From Methanoregula sp. (GTDB taxonomy: Archaea; Halobacteriota; Methanomicrobia; Methanomicrobiales; Methanospirillaceae), in NCBI RefSeq assembly GCF_028679125.1, contig NZ_JAJRCG010000007.1:1-64000 (forward strand): a DNA stretch of 64,000 nt, written 5' to 3'. Under the pieces are notes generated by a model, which did no database searches, was not told the origin of the DNA, and saw nothing but the letters and a program-made list of their open reading frames with translations. Shown piece by piece: positions 1 through 8,990 of the stretch; within the stretch, counting starts at the first letter, position 1; every line of letters starts with the position of its first letter. A program made the position numbers and the translations under genes.

Positions 1-1161
1 GAAGGGTACCGCAAGGAGGCTGAATCCAAGGGTAAGGCCACCTTTGAATTTGCATGGGTTATGGATAACCTGAAAGAGGAACGTGAGAGAGGTATCACCA
101 TCGATATCGCCCACAAGCGGTTCGACACACCCAAGTTCTATTTCACGGTCGTAGATTGCCCAGGGCACAGAGACTTCGTCAAGAACATGATCACCGGTGC
201 ATCCCAGGCCGATGCAGCGATCCTTGTTGTTGCAGCACCCGATGGTGCGATGGAACAGACTAAGGAGCACGTCTTCCTTGCAAGGACCCTTGGCATTTCA
301 CAGATCATCATTGCCATCAACAAGATGGACGCAGTAAAGTATGATGAGAAGCGCTTTAACGAAGTCAAGGCTGACATGTCGAATCTCATTAAGATGGTCG
401 GCTACAAGCCCGAAGAGACTCTTTTCATCCCCATCAGCTCCCTGCAGGGAGTCAACATCAAGGCCAACAGCCCTGAAACCCCCTGGTACAAAGGAATTGC
501 ACTCATCCCGGCACTCGACACATTCAAGGAACCGGCAAAACCGACCGACAAGCCCATGCGCCTGCCTATTCAGGATGTATACAGCATCAGCGGTATCGGC
601 ACTGTGCCAGTCGGCCGTGTAGAAACCGGTATCGTGAAGAAGGGAATGAAAGTATCCTTCATGCCCGCCAACAAGGCTGGGGAAATCAAGTCCATTGAAA
701 TGCACCACGAAGAAATCCCTCAGGCAGTCCCCGGGGACAATGTTGGTTTCAACGTCCGTGGTATCGGAAAGGGCGACATCCGCCGCGGCGATGTAATGGG
801 CCCCGCAGAAGCACCACCGACTGTTGCTGATGAATTCACCGCACAGATCGTCGTGCTCCAGCACCCGAGCGCACTGACCGTTGGATATACGCCGGTCTTC
901 CACTGCCACACAACCCAGACCGCCTGCACGTTCATCGAGCTCAAGAAGAAACTCGATCCCCGCTCCGGCCAGACCAAGGAAGAGAACCCGACCTTCCTCA
1001 AGTCAGGGGATGCAGCCATTGTTGTCATCAAGCCGACAAAGCCGATGGTCATCGAAAACGTCAAGGAGCTCCCGCAGCTCGGAAGGTTTGCCGTCCGGGA
1101 TATGGGTCAAACAATTGCCGCCGGCATGTGTATCGCCGTCCAGCCAAAACAGATGCTATAA
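1..1161 (+). CDS. tuf: Elongation factor 1-alpha (EF-1A), 5' truncated
   Basis: This GTPase delivers aminoacyl-tRNA to the ribosomal A site in the cytoplasm. The reading frame is open from base 1, so the gene starts upstream of the window; 386 codons are present and roughly 40 residues are missing compared with the usual archaeal length of about 425. The G domain shows RGITID (switch I), DCPGH (G3), NKMD (G4) and ISSLQG (G5 region), followed by the two beta-barrel domains ending in PKQML. The P-loop lies outside the window. The rps10 gene follows 15 bases downstream, the usual archaeal arrangement, so the two are probably co-transcribed. Confidence 0.97.
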   Translation, partial: EGYRKEAESKGKATFEFAWVMDNLKEERERGITIDIAHKRFDTPKFYFTVVDCPGHRDFVKNMITGASQADAAILVVAAPDGAMEQTKEHVFLARTLGISQIIIAINKMDAVKYDEKRFNEVKADMSNLIKMVGYKPEETLFIPISSLQGVNIKANSPETPWYKGIALIPALDTFKEPAKPTDKPMRLPIQDVYSISGIGTVPVGRVETGIVKKGMKVSFMPANKAGEIKSIEMHHEEIPQAVPGDNVGFNVRGIGKGDIRRGDVMGPAEAPPTVADEFTAQIVVLQHPSALTVGYTPVFHCHTTQTACTFIELKKKLDPRSGQTKEENPTFLKSGDAAIVVIKPTKPMVIENVKELPQLGRFAVRDMGQTIAAGMCIAVQPKQML

Positions 1162-1176
1162 TTTTTTGGTGTTACC

Positions 1177-1485
1177 ATGCAAAAAGCCAGAATTCGCCTG
1201 ACAGGAACCGACTTTCAGAAAGTAGAGATGGTCTGTGACAGGATAAGAGAGATCGCAGAGCGAACAGGTGTTAATCTGGCCGGTCCAATACCGCTCCCGA
1301 CCAAACGGCTGGTCGTACCAATCCGCAAGAGTCCTGATGGAGAAGGGACCGCAACCTGGGACCGCTGGCAGCTGCGCGTTCACAAGCGTCTCATTGACAT
1401 TGATGCAGATGAGCGTGCACTTCGCCAGTTGATGCGCATTCAGGTGCCAAAAGATATCGGCATTGAGATTGTTTTAGAGAGTTGA
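1177..1485 (+). CDS. rps10: 30S ribosomal protein S10
   Basis: This is a small-subunit ribosomal protein (S10/S20e family) of 102 residues, the normal archaeal length. The start [14 protein letters not shown] and the conserved core [20 protein letters not shown] are typical. The gene follows EF-1A directly, with a short T-rich spacer that includes GGTG as a weak ribosome binding site. The stop TGA at 1483-1485 lies 9 bases before the GTG start of the membrane glycosyltransferase gene, so readthrough transcription into that gene is likely. Confidence 0.97.
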   Translation: MQKARIRLTGTDFQKVEMVCDRIREIAERTGVNLAGPIPLPTKRLVVPIRKSPDGEGTATWDRWQLRVHKRLIDIDADERALRQLMRIQVPKDIGIEIVLES

Positions 1486-1494
1486 AGGTGCGGC

Positions 1495-3156
1495 GTGCAG
1501 CAAGCCGCTCATTTTTCCCATAAAATCCGACAAATTTTTACTTTCGAAAGAATTTTTCTTCTTATACTCATCGCTGCATTTATCCTGAGATTCTGGCAGC
1601 TTGATCTTAAACTGCTCCATCACGATGAAGCCATCCATTCGTGGTTCTCGTACCAGTTACTGACAAAAAGTACCTGGGCATACGATCCCAGTTATCACGG
1701 ACCGTTCCTCTATTTCGTCACCGCCGGGATGTTCTCAATATTTGGTGCATCGGATCTTGTCGCACGGCTGCTGCCTGCACTCTTCGGATTCCTGCTGATT
1801 CCCCTGGTCTATTGCATCTACCGGCTCAGGTATATTGACAAGACACAGACTCTGTTGGTGAGCCTGTTCATTGCCATATCTCCCGATATGATCTATTTCT
1901 CCCGATTCCTCAGGCACGATATTTTCATGCTCTTCTTCACGTTTCTGCTGATCGTTGCCCTCTTCTACTATTTCGAACGGGGACAGGCACGGTTCGCGGT
2001 TATCGCTGCCATTGCCGCGGCAGGAGCACTCAGCTGTAAAGAAGAGATGCCGGTTCTTTTGATTATTATCGGATCCTTTTTCCTGATCTCGATCTGGTGG
2101 AAACGATTCACCCTGCCCCCTCACTGGAAACGCGATCTCATTGTCAGTATACTTCTGGTTACCGCCCTCTGTATGATCCTGTACACTGGATTCGGCGGCC
2201 ATACCGAGACAATTATCGGGGAGAATTTCGGTATAAAGGGTGCAGATGGGGCCATCCAATTCAATTATACCACTACCGGGTGGTACCAGGCCATTGATCA
2301 CTGGATGGCAATGCATAACCAGCAGCGGTTGGGAGGTCCATTGTACTATTATCTCCCACTTAACCTGCTCTATGAACTGCCTATATTCATCCTGGCTCTA
2401 TTCGGGGCGATCCAGATACTCTTTTCAAGTCCTGGTACCTCAACGTATTACCGACGCCTGAAGAACTGGATCCATAACCATCATTTTCAACTCACCGTAG
2501 GCGATCTTGCTGCCGTGAGTGTCAGCCAGCTGAAAAAATCGCAACAGGAGAATTCAAAATCCGAACTGTTCTTCAGGTTCTGTCTCTATTGGATGATCCT
2601 CACGATGGCATTTTATGCATACGTTGGAGAGAAAGTCCCGTGGCTTATTATCCCCCAGTTGCTCCCGATGTGTTTTGTTGCCGTGTATAAACTCAACTGG
2701 CAGAAACTCATTATTGCACTTGCCGGCTGCATCTTCCTCCTTGTCATGACCTGGCACGTAGCCTTCGTTCCCGTGGATATTAACGAACCAATTGTGCAGG
2801 TCCAGAATTCAGAAGAGATGCGCGAAGTAATGCAATTAATGGACGAGTCAGATGCTCTAGTGATTGCATCGAAGGATTATTGGCCGCTCCCATGGTATTT
2901 CCGGGGAGACCGTTGGGATAAAATTACACTATACAGTTCAGTACCTGAGGAAAAAGAGCTTATATCGAATGAACCGGGGGTTATTATCCTTCACGACACC
3001 GAGAGCCTGCCCTCCATTGATGGATATACAAAAAAGACGTACAAGTTGTCCTACTGGTTCTCATTTTATGACAACAATAATCGTCTTGCGGATTATTATC
3101 TCCACCGTGACGGCAAGATGGGCAGTATCAATATTGATGTGTTCACCAGAGGCTGA
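1495..3156 (+). CDS. TIGR03663-type (Agl23-like) membrane glycosyltransferase-fold protein
   Basis: A 553-residue polytopic membrane protein with about 12 hydrophobic segments and a soluble C-terminal tail. The first transmembrane helix (about 18-34) is followed by LLHHDEAIHSWFSY at 40-53, an acidic first-loop motif typical of GT-C / family 39 glycosyltransferases and of the TIGR03663 family, described as flippase-associated protein Agl23. Such enzymes use polyprenyl-phosphate sugars on the outer face of the membrane. The start is GTG at 1495, chosen because GAAGGTG lies 4 bases upstream. Which sugar it transfers cannot be read from sequence. A probable terminator hairpin follows the stop. 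Confidence 0.85.
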   Translation: MQQAAHFSHKIRQIFTFERIFLLILIAAFILRFWQLDLKLLHHDEAIHSWFSYQLLTKSTWAYDPSYHGPFLYFVTAGMFSIFGASDLVARLLPALFGFLLIPLVYCIYRLRYIDKTQTLLVSLFIAISPDMIYFSRFLRHDIFMLFFTFLLIVALFYYFERGQARFAVIAAIAAAGALSCKEEMPVLLIIIGSFFLISIWWKRFTLPPHWKRDLIVSILLVTALCMILYTGFGGHTETIIGENFGIKGADGAIQFNYTTTGWYQAIDHWMAMHNQQRLGGPLYYYLPLNLLYELPIFILALFGAIQILFSSPGTSTYYRRLKNWIHNHHFQLTVGDLAAVSVSQLKKSQQENSKSELFFRFCLYWMILTMAFYAYVGEKVPWLIIPQLLPMCFVAVYKLNWQKLIIALAGCIFLLVMTWHVAFVPVDINEPIVQVQNSEEMREVMQLMDESDALVIASKDYWPLPWYFRGDRWDKITLYSSVPEEKELISNEPGVIILHDTESLPSIDGYTKKTYKLSYWFSFYDNNNRLADYYLHRDGKMGSINIDVFTRG

Positions 3157-3161
3157 ATACT

Positions 3162-3184
3162 GAGGGATATCTATCTCATCCCTC
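3162..3184 (+). terminator. Stem-loop after the glycosyltransferase gene
   Basis: GAGGGAT at 3162-3168 pairs with ATCCCTC at 3178-3184 (7-bp perfect stem, 9-base loop), followed by ATTTTAAT. It sits just after the stop of the gene ending at 3156. A terminator or RNA 3' end stabiliser is inferred. Confidence 0.45.
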
Positions 3185-3560
3185 ATTTTAATATCATCCA
3201 ACTACTTGGTTTTTTATTCGAATTCCAAAGATCGGGATGTCTGCATCCCAGTCCCTACGATAATCTGGCATAATGGGATAAACCCCAGAATGAATGGATG
3301 AAAATAAAAAAGCACGAGAATCCAATTTGCTGATATAATCACTCTCCACTTAAACCATCACTCAACAAAAGGTGACCGGCATAATGTGATCCACAAAATT
3401 ACCATTACAGGTAATCGCTCTTTTTTACAATACCATAATCACATGTTCAGCCGGGAGAATCACCCTGGCATTCGTTAGAACGTATTAAGGAGTGCCAAAT
3501 CTACAACAAAAACAGGAATTTAAAGGTAGGGTAAACAAAAAGAGTGTTCTGGTGATGTGA
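3185..3560. other. AT-rich convergent intergenic stretch
   Basis: About 375 bases between the convergent ends of the glycosyltransferase gene (plus) and the CetZ-linked surface protein gene (minus). I see no open frame with a ribosome binding site, no RNA gene and no long repeat. The nine-base word GGCATAATG occurs twice (3267-3275 and 3378-3386), which may be chance. Confidence 0.5.
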
Positions 3561-4706
3561 TCAACCAAGTTCATCCCAGCGTGAACGTTTACGGTAGATG
3601 ATTATCCCCACAACAACAAGAACAACAACAATCACACCAATAATCAGGAATATTCCCCCGGGGATTTTAGGAAGTGTGATGTTCGGCAGAAACCCGGATT
3701 TCATCAGTTCTTTCTGGCGTACAAGTGCATCCGTGTACGATTCATTGCCTTTGGTAAATGCTTCGGCGGCCTTGGAACGGGCTTGCTCATAATTTTCTGA
3801 AGTAACTGCATCTTGCGCATTTGAGATATAGTTCACTGCCACTTCCCGTTTTGCAACAATAGCTGACAATTGAGAATCGCTGGAGGTACTTGAGTTCCCT
3901 TTAAACCAGGCAATAATGCCATCGACATTATTAATCGGAACCTGTGCATTTGCAATTTCATTCTCAGCCCATGCCAGTTCAAGTGCTTTTTCACCTGCAT
4001 CGATTGCAGTCTGTGCAGAAGTCAGATCATTCAGGGCATCAGTATATTGCGTTGCGGGTCGGGATGATGCCGTAGATATTTTTGATTTAGCATCATTATA
4101 ATAGGATTCGGCGTCGGAGGTATCGATACCCATGGCACTCTTTTCATCAATATGAGACTGAAGGGACTGGAGATTGGTATTTTCTTCTGATACAACCTTT
4201 GTTACATCACCAGTATTGATCACCAAAGCGGTTTTATTAACCATGGAACTGGCAACCGTATTCCCATTGGAATCAATCTCCTTGATGTTCACCATGATCT
4301 TGTTGGTTGTTGTATCAACCGACGGAGCAGTTCCTTCAAGAGTAACACTGACTTCCTCATCAACGCTTGACGGGTACGAGAGTTCAAATCCGCTCAAATC
4401 CAGTGTTTTCCCTCCAGTAGGATTGCGGGGATTTTCAACATCATCAAGAATAATTGTATATGTCCATTTCGGGTCGGTCAGATCGGTTGTCATGACCAAG
4501 TCGCTTTCGGAGGGAAACGTCAAATCTGACGATGCAGAAAATGTGACCTTGAATTTGACCGTAACCGCAGTATTTGGCGTGAGTGACCCGGAGGGGTCAA
4601 TCGACATCTCTCCAACAGAAAATGCAGATACTAATGGTATGCATAAAATAGACACAACCACTGCAAGAATAACCAGTCTTGTTAATCCCTTCATCATCAA
4701 CCTCAC
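3561..4706 (-). CDS. Secreted surface protein with C-terminal membrane anchor, coupled to CetZ
   Basis: Function unknown. The 381-residue product has an N-terminal signal peptide (hydrophobic to about residue 27, ending LVSA), a beta-rich Ig-like region (about 30-165), a long Ala/Ser/Asp/Glu-rich helical, probably coiled-coil region (about 170-335), then a transmembrane helix (about 348-370) and the basic end YRKRSRWDELG. It would sit outside the cell with a very short cytoplasmic tail. Its ATG overlaps the stop of the upstream cetZ gene (ATGA at 4703-4706), implying translational coupling. In-frame ATGs at 4697 and 4694 lie better spaced after GAGGT, so the true start may be there. Confidence 0.75.
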   Translation of the reverse strand: MRLMMKGLTRLVILAVVVSILCIPLVSAFSVGEMSIDPSGSLTPNTAVTVKFKVTFSASSDLTFPSESDLVMTTDLTDPKWTYTIILDDVENPRNPTGGKTLDLSGFELSYPSSVDEEVSVTLEGTAPSVDTTTNKIMVNIKEIDSNGNTVASSMVNKTALVINTGDVTKVVSEENTNLQSLQSHIDEKSAMGIDTSDAESYYNDAKSKISTASSRPATQYTDALNDLTSAQTAIDAGEKALELAWAENEIANAQVPINNVDGIIAWFKGNSSTSSDSQLSAIVAKREVAVNYISNAQDAVTSENYEQARSKAAEAFTKGNESYTDALVRQKELMKSGFLPNITLPKIPGGIFLIIGVIVVVLVVVGIIIYRKRSRWDELG

Positions 4707-5884
4707 TCAAACAAGGGATCTATCCCTTCTTCAAACATACTCGTTTTTTTCTCCTTTGACTTTATAACATCTTCTTTTGTTTCTTTTGCAATATCAAGGA
4801 GTTCTTTGATTCGAGGGGCATTCCCGACAGTTGCCAGCATCACAACAGCCGCAACATACTCACTGTTGACCGGGTAATCACCGCCACGCACTTCCACACC
4901 GGCGATGTTCTCTTCCACCCAGCTCTTTGCCTTCTCTACACCTTTTCGGTCCATCTCATCTGGTGGCCCTGCAAGAAGAACCAGTGCACGCTCCGCCGTT
5001 GAGTAATCGCAGGGGAGAGTCAGTCGCCCGAGCATTGCCCTGCGCACAAGGGCAACGATCTTGGCCGAACGATCCTCACCCATCAGGACCTCGACGTTAG
5101 CATCCTTCTTGCCTCCGAATTTATCCTTTAATCCACCTAAAAGGCCACGCTTGTCTCTTGTTTGTTTGCTTACTACTTCACTGACCGCATACCCCACAGA
5201 GGTGATGCCGCCACCACGGAGCGTATTGATGATCTCACTTGAGTCGACCACCATCTCACCGACTCCCATACCCTTATTCACTTCACCGGCACGGAAGAGA
5301 ACTGCAAACCGTCTCACAACCTCATTATTCAAGCGTGTGAATGCGGTTTTTACACTCTCCCCTTCGTTCTTCCAGGCACTGTTATCGAAAATAAAAGTAT
5401 TATCGGCTTCATTAACAAGGGTGGTCAGGCTGCGGGCGGCATTATAGGAATAGAGCCTCCCTTCTTCCGGAGCGGGAATAATTCCGAGAGCATATACCGG
5501 CTCCCGGTAGATACGCTTGAGATGGCGGCAAAGAACCGGTGAACCCCCGGAACCTGTACCCCCCCCAAGCCCTGCTACCACGACAAATGCATCAACATCA
5601 TGAGTGCCACGCATATCAATCGCACTGATGATGCTGTCAATTTCTTCAGCGGTAACCCGGGCACCGGTCACGTTGTCGGTGCCTACACCGTGACCCTTGA
5701 CCATCGTCTGGCCGATAAGAATCCTATCCTTCATCTCAATATTTTGCAATCCCATCAGGTCCGTTCGCGCGGTATTGACGGCAATGCCTCTAAAACTGTG
5801 TGTTCCGAGCTTCTTATCCTGCTCAATGAACATATCAACAATTTTGCCGCCCGCCTGGCCAAATCCTATAAAAAATACCCGCAT
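4703..5884 (-). CDS. cetZ: Tubulin/FtsZ-family GTPase, CetZ type
   Basis: This is a cytoskeletal GTPase of the tubulin superfamily; CetZ proteins in haloarchaea control cell shape and motility. The 393-residue product begins MRVFFIGFGQAGGKI (nucleotide-binding N-terminus) and has the tubulin signature GGGTGSG at 107-113, with LRGGGITSVGYA in the C-terminal half. The Lys/Glu-rich tail after about residue 365 resembles the flexible FtsZ/CetZ C-terminal peptide. CetZ rather than FtsZ is favoured because of the short N-terminus and the extended AGLGGGTGSGGSP motif. The downstream surface-protein gene overlaps it by 4 bases. A role in this organism is inferred from the family. Confidence 0.88.
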   Translation of the reverse strand: MRVFFIGFGQAGGKIVDMFIEQDKKLGTHSFRGIAVNTARTDLMGLQNIEMKDRILIGQTMVKGHGVGTDNVTGARVTAEEIDSIISAIDMRGTHDVDAFVVVAGLGGGTGSGGSPVLCRHLKRIYREPVYALGIIPAPEEGRLYSYNAARSLTTLVNEADNTFIFDNSAWKNEGESVKTAFTRLNNEVVRRFAVLFRAGEVNKGMGVGEMVVDSSEIINTLRGGGITSVGYAVSEVVSKQTRDKRGLLGGLKDKFGGKKDANVEVLMGEDRSAKIVALVRRAMLGRLTLPCDYSTAERALVLLAGPPDEMDRKGVEKAKSWVEENIAGVEVRGGDYPVNSEYVAAVVMLATVGNAPRIKELLDIAKETKEDVIKSKEKKTSMFEEGIDPLFE

Positions 5885-5909
5885 CCGGTGACACCATCCA
5901 ATGGGCTAA

Positions 5910-5919
5910 CAGATATGTA
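5910..5919 (-). promoter_or_regulatory. Candidate TATA element for cetZ
   Basis: On the minus strand the sequence reads TTACATATCT about 30 bases before the cetZ ATG (5884), preceded by A-rich sequence. If it is the TATA box, the transcript would be leaderless or nearly so. Assigned by eye only. Confidence 0.3.
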
Positions 5920-6077
5920 ATTTCTTTTAATTCTTTTAAGTCCTTTTGCTGATATGAACCTTTATTTCAGCAGTACAAAAACCTTCTTATGAGATCTTCG
6001 AGGTAACATAGAAAATTCCAGCGTTTTTTCCGGAGCCTTTTTCATTTCGCCCCCAAAAGTACTATAGATTAACTGCC

Positions 6078-7319
6078 ATGAAGATCGGGATTATCGGGGG
6101 TGGATTGACCGGGCTTGTTGCCGCCCATACCCTTGCGGGAGAACATGAGATTCAGCTCTTTGAAAAAATGCCCTATCTCGGGGGTTGCCTCTCCTCATAT
6201 AACATGCATGATTACTGGATTGAGCGGTACTATCACCACTGTTTTTCATCGGATACATCCCTGTTTGCACTCTTGAAAGAGACCGGTCTTTTTGAAAAAC
6301 TGGAATGGATTAACGGGACAACGGGATATTTCGCGAGAAATCATATCTATCCGCTGAATACCCCCAGAGAGATCCTTTCCTACCCGGAACTGACCCTTAT
6401 CGACAAAGCAAAACTGGCATGGCTTACCCTGCGTGCAAACAAAATTGATCTCAAAGCGCTCGATGGTATCCCAGCGGACCAGTATATTATCGAGAAACTC
6501 GGGACCAATGTTTATTCATCGTTCTTTGAGCCTCTCTTAAAAAGCAAATTCGGCGAGCGGAGAAATGAGGTCTCCGCAGCATGGCTCATCAGCCGCATCG
6601 CTATTCGGTCCAATCGCGGCGTATCCGGGGAACGATTGGGATACCTGAATGGCGGGTTCCACCAGATTATCGGGTCACTTGAAACTGCGGTTGCCAGAAA
6701 AGGGGGATGTATTGAGAAACAGACCCCAGTCTCATCACTTTCACGCGAGGGAAATGCATGGATGCTCAACGGCACCCGGTTCGATGCCGTAATCTCCACC
6801 ATCCCACCCCAGGAACTGGAACGGATCGGAGGCCCCGCCCAGCCACATATACCCTACCAGGGTGCTGCCTGCATGACTCTTGCACTGGACCGCCAGGTTA
6901 CTGATGGGATTTACTGGCTGAACATGAAAGACTCTGCACCGTACGGTGCTGTTGTTTCCCATACGAATTTTATCCCCCAGGAGAGATATGGGGAGCATAT
7001 CGTCTATCTTGCATCATATTTCTCCGGTACCATCCCCTGCCAGCTTGATGAGCGGATGATATTGGATTTCTGCCGTAGATTCAACGTATCCGAGCGGGAG
7101 ATCCACTGGCACCGGATGGCAGTTGATCCGTGGGCAGGACCTGTCTATACAACGGGATACCGTTCCCTTATCCCGGGTTACGGACATGCCGGCCTTTTTA
7201 TGGCAGGGATGTTTACATCAACGAATTATCCCGAGCGCAGTATGGAGGGATCCATCCGGGCAGGACACGAGGTAGCAGAATGTGTCAGAACTGTAGCAAA
7301 GGCTGCGGGGGATACATGA
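6078..7319 (+). CDS. FAD/NAD(P)-binding amine-oxidase-like oxidoreductase
   Basis: A 413-residue flavoprotein of the protoporphyrinogen-oxidase/phytoene-desaturase-like superfamily. The N-terminal dinucleotide-binding motif GIIGGGLTGLVAAHTL covers residues 4-19, followed by a conserved E (LFEKMPYLGGCLSSY), and a C-terminal FAD-contact region around GHAGLFMAGMFTSTNYPERSMEGSI. Related proteins often sit in surface-polysaccharide clusters, and here it is the first gene of a glycan operon: its stop overlaps the ATG of the GT2 gene (ATGA at 7316-7319). The substrate is unknown; it may act on a sugar nucleotide or a polyprenoid. Confidence 0.8.
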   Translation: MKIGIIGGGLTGLVAAHTLAGEHEIQLFEKMPYLGGCLSSYNMHDYWIERYYHHCFSSDTSLFALLKETGLFEKLEWINGTTGYFARNHIYPLNTPREILSYPELTLIDKAKLAWLTLRANKIDLKALDGIPADQYIIEKLGTNVYSSFFEPLLKSKFGERRNEVSAAWLISRIAIRSNRGVSGERLGYLNGGFHQIIGSLETAVARKGGCIEKQTPVSSLSREGNAWMLNGTRFDAVISTIPPQELERIGGPAQPHIPYQGAACMTLALDRQVTDGIYWLNMKDSAPYGAVVSHTNFIPQERYGEHIVYLASYFSGTIPCQLDERMILDFCRRFNVSEREIHWHRMAVDPWAGPVYTTGYRSLIPGYGHAGLFMAGMFTSTNYPERSMEGSIRAGHEVAECVRTVAKAAGDT

Positions 7320-8032
7320 TAAAAGCCGAAGTTACCGCAATTATTCCGGTGTATAACGATCGACCCTCCCTGGAGACCGCACTCCCCATTTCGGTGGACT
7401 CTCTGTCCGCGATCACACCAGATTTTGAGATACTCATAGCCGAGGATGGGAGTACCGACGGGAGTGCTGAATTTGTGCGGGAATATACCATAAAAGATCC
7501 ACGGGTACGTCTCCTTCATAGTGATGCACGCCAGGGAAGAGGACGGGCACTGAACCGGGCAATAGGGGAGGCACAAGGGTCAATCGTCTGCTACTATGAC
7601 GTTGATCTGGCAACAAATATGCAGCACCTCCCGACATTGATAGGTGCCATCCGCGAGGGATATGATATTGCCACCGGTTCACGACTCCTTCCCGACAGTG
7701 ACATCATCAGGACCGGCGGACGCGAGTTCGCCAGCCGGTCCTACAATTTTCTGGTGAGGCTCTTCCTTGGAAGCAGGATCTTCGATCATCAGTGCGGCTT
7801 CAAGGCATTCAACCGAGGACGTATTGAGACTATCCTGCCTTCCATCCGGGATAACCACTGGTTCTGGGATACCGAGATCCTTGTCCGTGCCCAGAGACAG
7901 GGATTCCGGGTCAGCGAATTTGCCGTGCACTGGCGTGCGGGAAAAGGGACAACGGTCAAAGTAAAGGATATATTCTCCATGGGCGAGGCAATCCTGCGGT
8001 TATGGTGGCAGATTCATGTATCGAAAGATTAG
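7316..8032 (+). CDS. Family 2 glycosyltransferase, dolichyl-phosphate hexose synthase-like
   Basis: A cytoplasmic GT-A enzyme of 238 residues that probably loads a sugar from a nucleotide donor onto polyprenyl phosphate. Motifs include IIPVYND (9-15), EDGSTDGS (43-50), the metal-binding DVD (95-97), and the FDHQCGFKAFNR stretch typical of DPM1/dolichyl-phosphate glucose synthases. The open frame extends upstream, but the start at 7316 is chosen because it forms an ATGA overlap with the preceding stop and gives a normal N-terminus. There is no C-terminal membrane domain. It overlaps the next gene by 17 bases. Confidence 0.88.
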   Translation: MIKAEVTAIIPVYNDRPSLETALPISVDSLSAITPDFEILIAEDGSTDGSAEFVREYTIKDPRVRLLHSDARQGRGRALNRAIGEAQGSIVCYYDVDLATNMQHLPTLIGAIREGYDIATGSRLLPDSDIIRTGGREFASRSYNFLVRLFLGSRIFDHQCGFKAFNRGRIETILPSIRDNHWFWDTEILVRAQRQGFRVSEFAVHWRAGKGTTVKVKDIFSMGEAILRLWWQIHVSKD

Positions 8033-8990
8033 CGCTATTGTCATACCAACGATCATTGCCTTTGGCATCATCGGCTATATGCTCTATAGTGTTTGGGATG
8101 AACTCCTTGTCGCGCTCCAGCATATTATACCGGCATACCTTCTCCTCGGAGTTCTCATCTGCCTTTTTGCGTGGTGGCTTCGCGGGTGGAGGTATCATTC
8201 GATTCTTAAAAGCCTGCATTATAACGTCGGGGTCACCGTCTCAACAGCATGCATCTTCGTCAGCCAGACCGTCAATCTCATTGTCCCGGCCCGGCTCGGC
8301 GATTTTGTCCGGGTCTTCATCCTGAAGCACGAATATAATACGACCTATTCTGAGGGTGTTTCTTCAATCGTTGTCGAGCGTGTCTTTGACATCTTCACAG
8401 TAGCCCTGCTGGGTGCTGTATCGATCTTTTTTGTCATCAACGCACCCGCGTGGTTCACCACCCTCATTATAATCCCGCTTGTTGCGGGCGTACTCTTCTT
8501 TGCTTTCCTTCTCTTTGTCGGGAAATTCTCTTCGAAGAATAAGTATATCGTCATCATCCTGAACATGCTTCACGAGATCAAGCGGGCCTCACTCTCCCTT
8601 CGTTCAATTATTGTCCTTGGTGCATCATCCATTGTTATCTGGTTACTGGACATCCTGGTCTGCCTTGCCGTTGTCCTGATGTTCGAACAACAGATCCCGG
8701 TTGCCATTATCGTGCTGGCAGTCGTTATTGGTAATCTCGTGAAGGCGGTCCCGCTGACTCCCGGGGGGATGGGAACCTACGAGCTCGCCCTTGCTCTCAC
8801 TTTCGGGCTGGCTGGCGTTGATCCCGCGGTTGCAACCTTGATTGCGGTGATCGACCACCTTATCAAGAACCTTGTTACCCTTGGAGGGGGTATCGTCTCG
8901 ATCTACTACTTTGGCGACTGGGTAATCCCAAGTATCAAAGAAGCATTCAATACCAAATTTGGCGGAGGGAAGAAACCTGACAGCACCTGA
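8016..8990 (+). CDS. Lysylphosphatidylglycerol synthase TM-domain/flippase-like membrane protein
   Basis: A 324-residue integral membrane protein with about eight transmembrane helices, of the UPF0104/LPG_synthase_TM family. Recognisable elements are the basic WWLRGWRYHSILK loop, VPARLGDFVRVFILK and TPGGMGTYELAL. Family members are implicated in lipid or polyprenyl-glycan flipping, but function in archaea is unproven. It overlaps the GT2 gene upstream and the DUF2298 gene downstream, so it belongs to the same operon. A flippase for the lipid-linked sugar made by the neighbour is the natural inference. Confidence 0.82.
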   Translation: MYRKISAIVIPTIIAFGIIGYMLYSVWDELLVALQHIIPAYLLLGVLICLFAWWLRGWRYHSILKSLHYNVGVTVSTACIFVSQTVNLIVPARLGDFVRVFILKHEYNTTYSEGVSSIVVERVFDIFTVALLGAVSIFFVINAPAWFTTLIIIPLVAGVLFFAFLLFVGKFSSKNKYIVIILNMLHEIKRASLSLRSIIVLGASSIVIWLLDILVCLAVVLMFEQQIPVAIIVLAVVIGNLVKAVPLTPGGMGTYELALALTFGLAGVDPAVATLIAVIDHLIKNLVTLGGGIVSIYYFGDWVIPSIKEAFNTKFGGGKKPDST

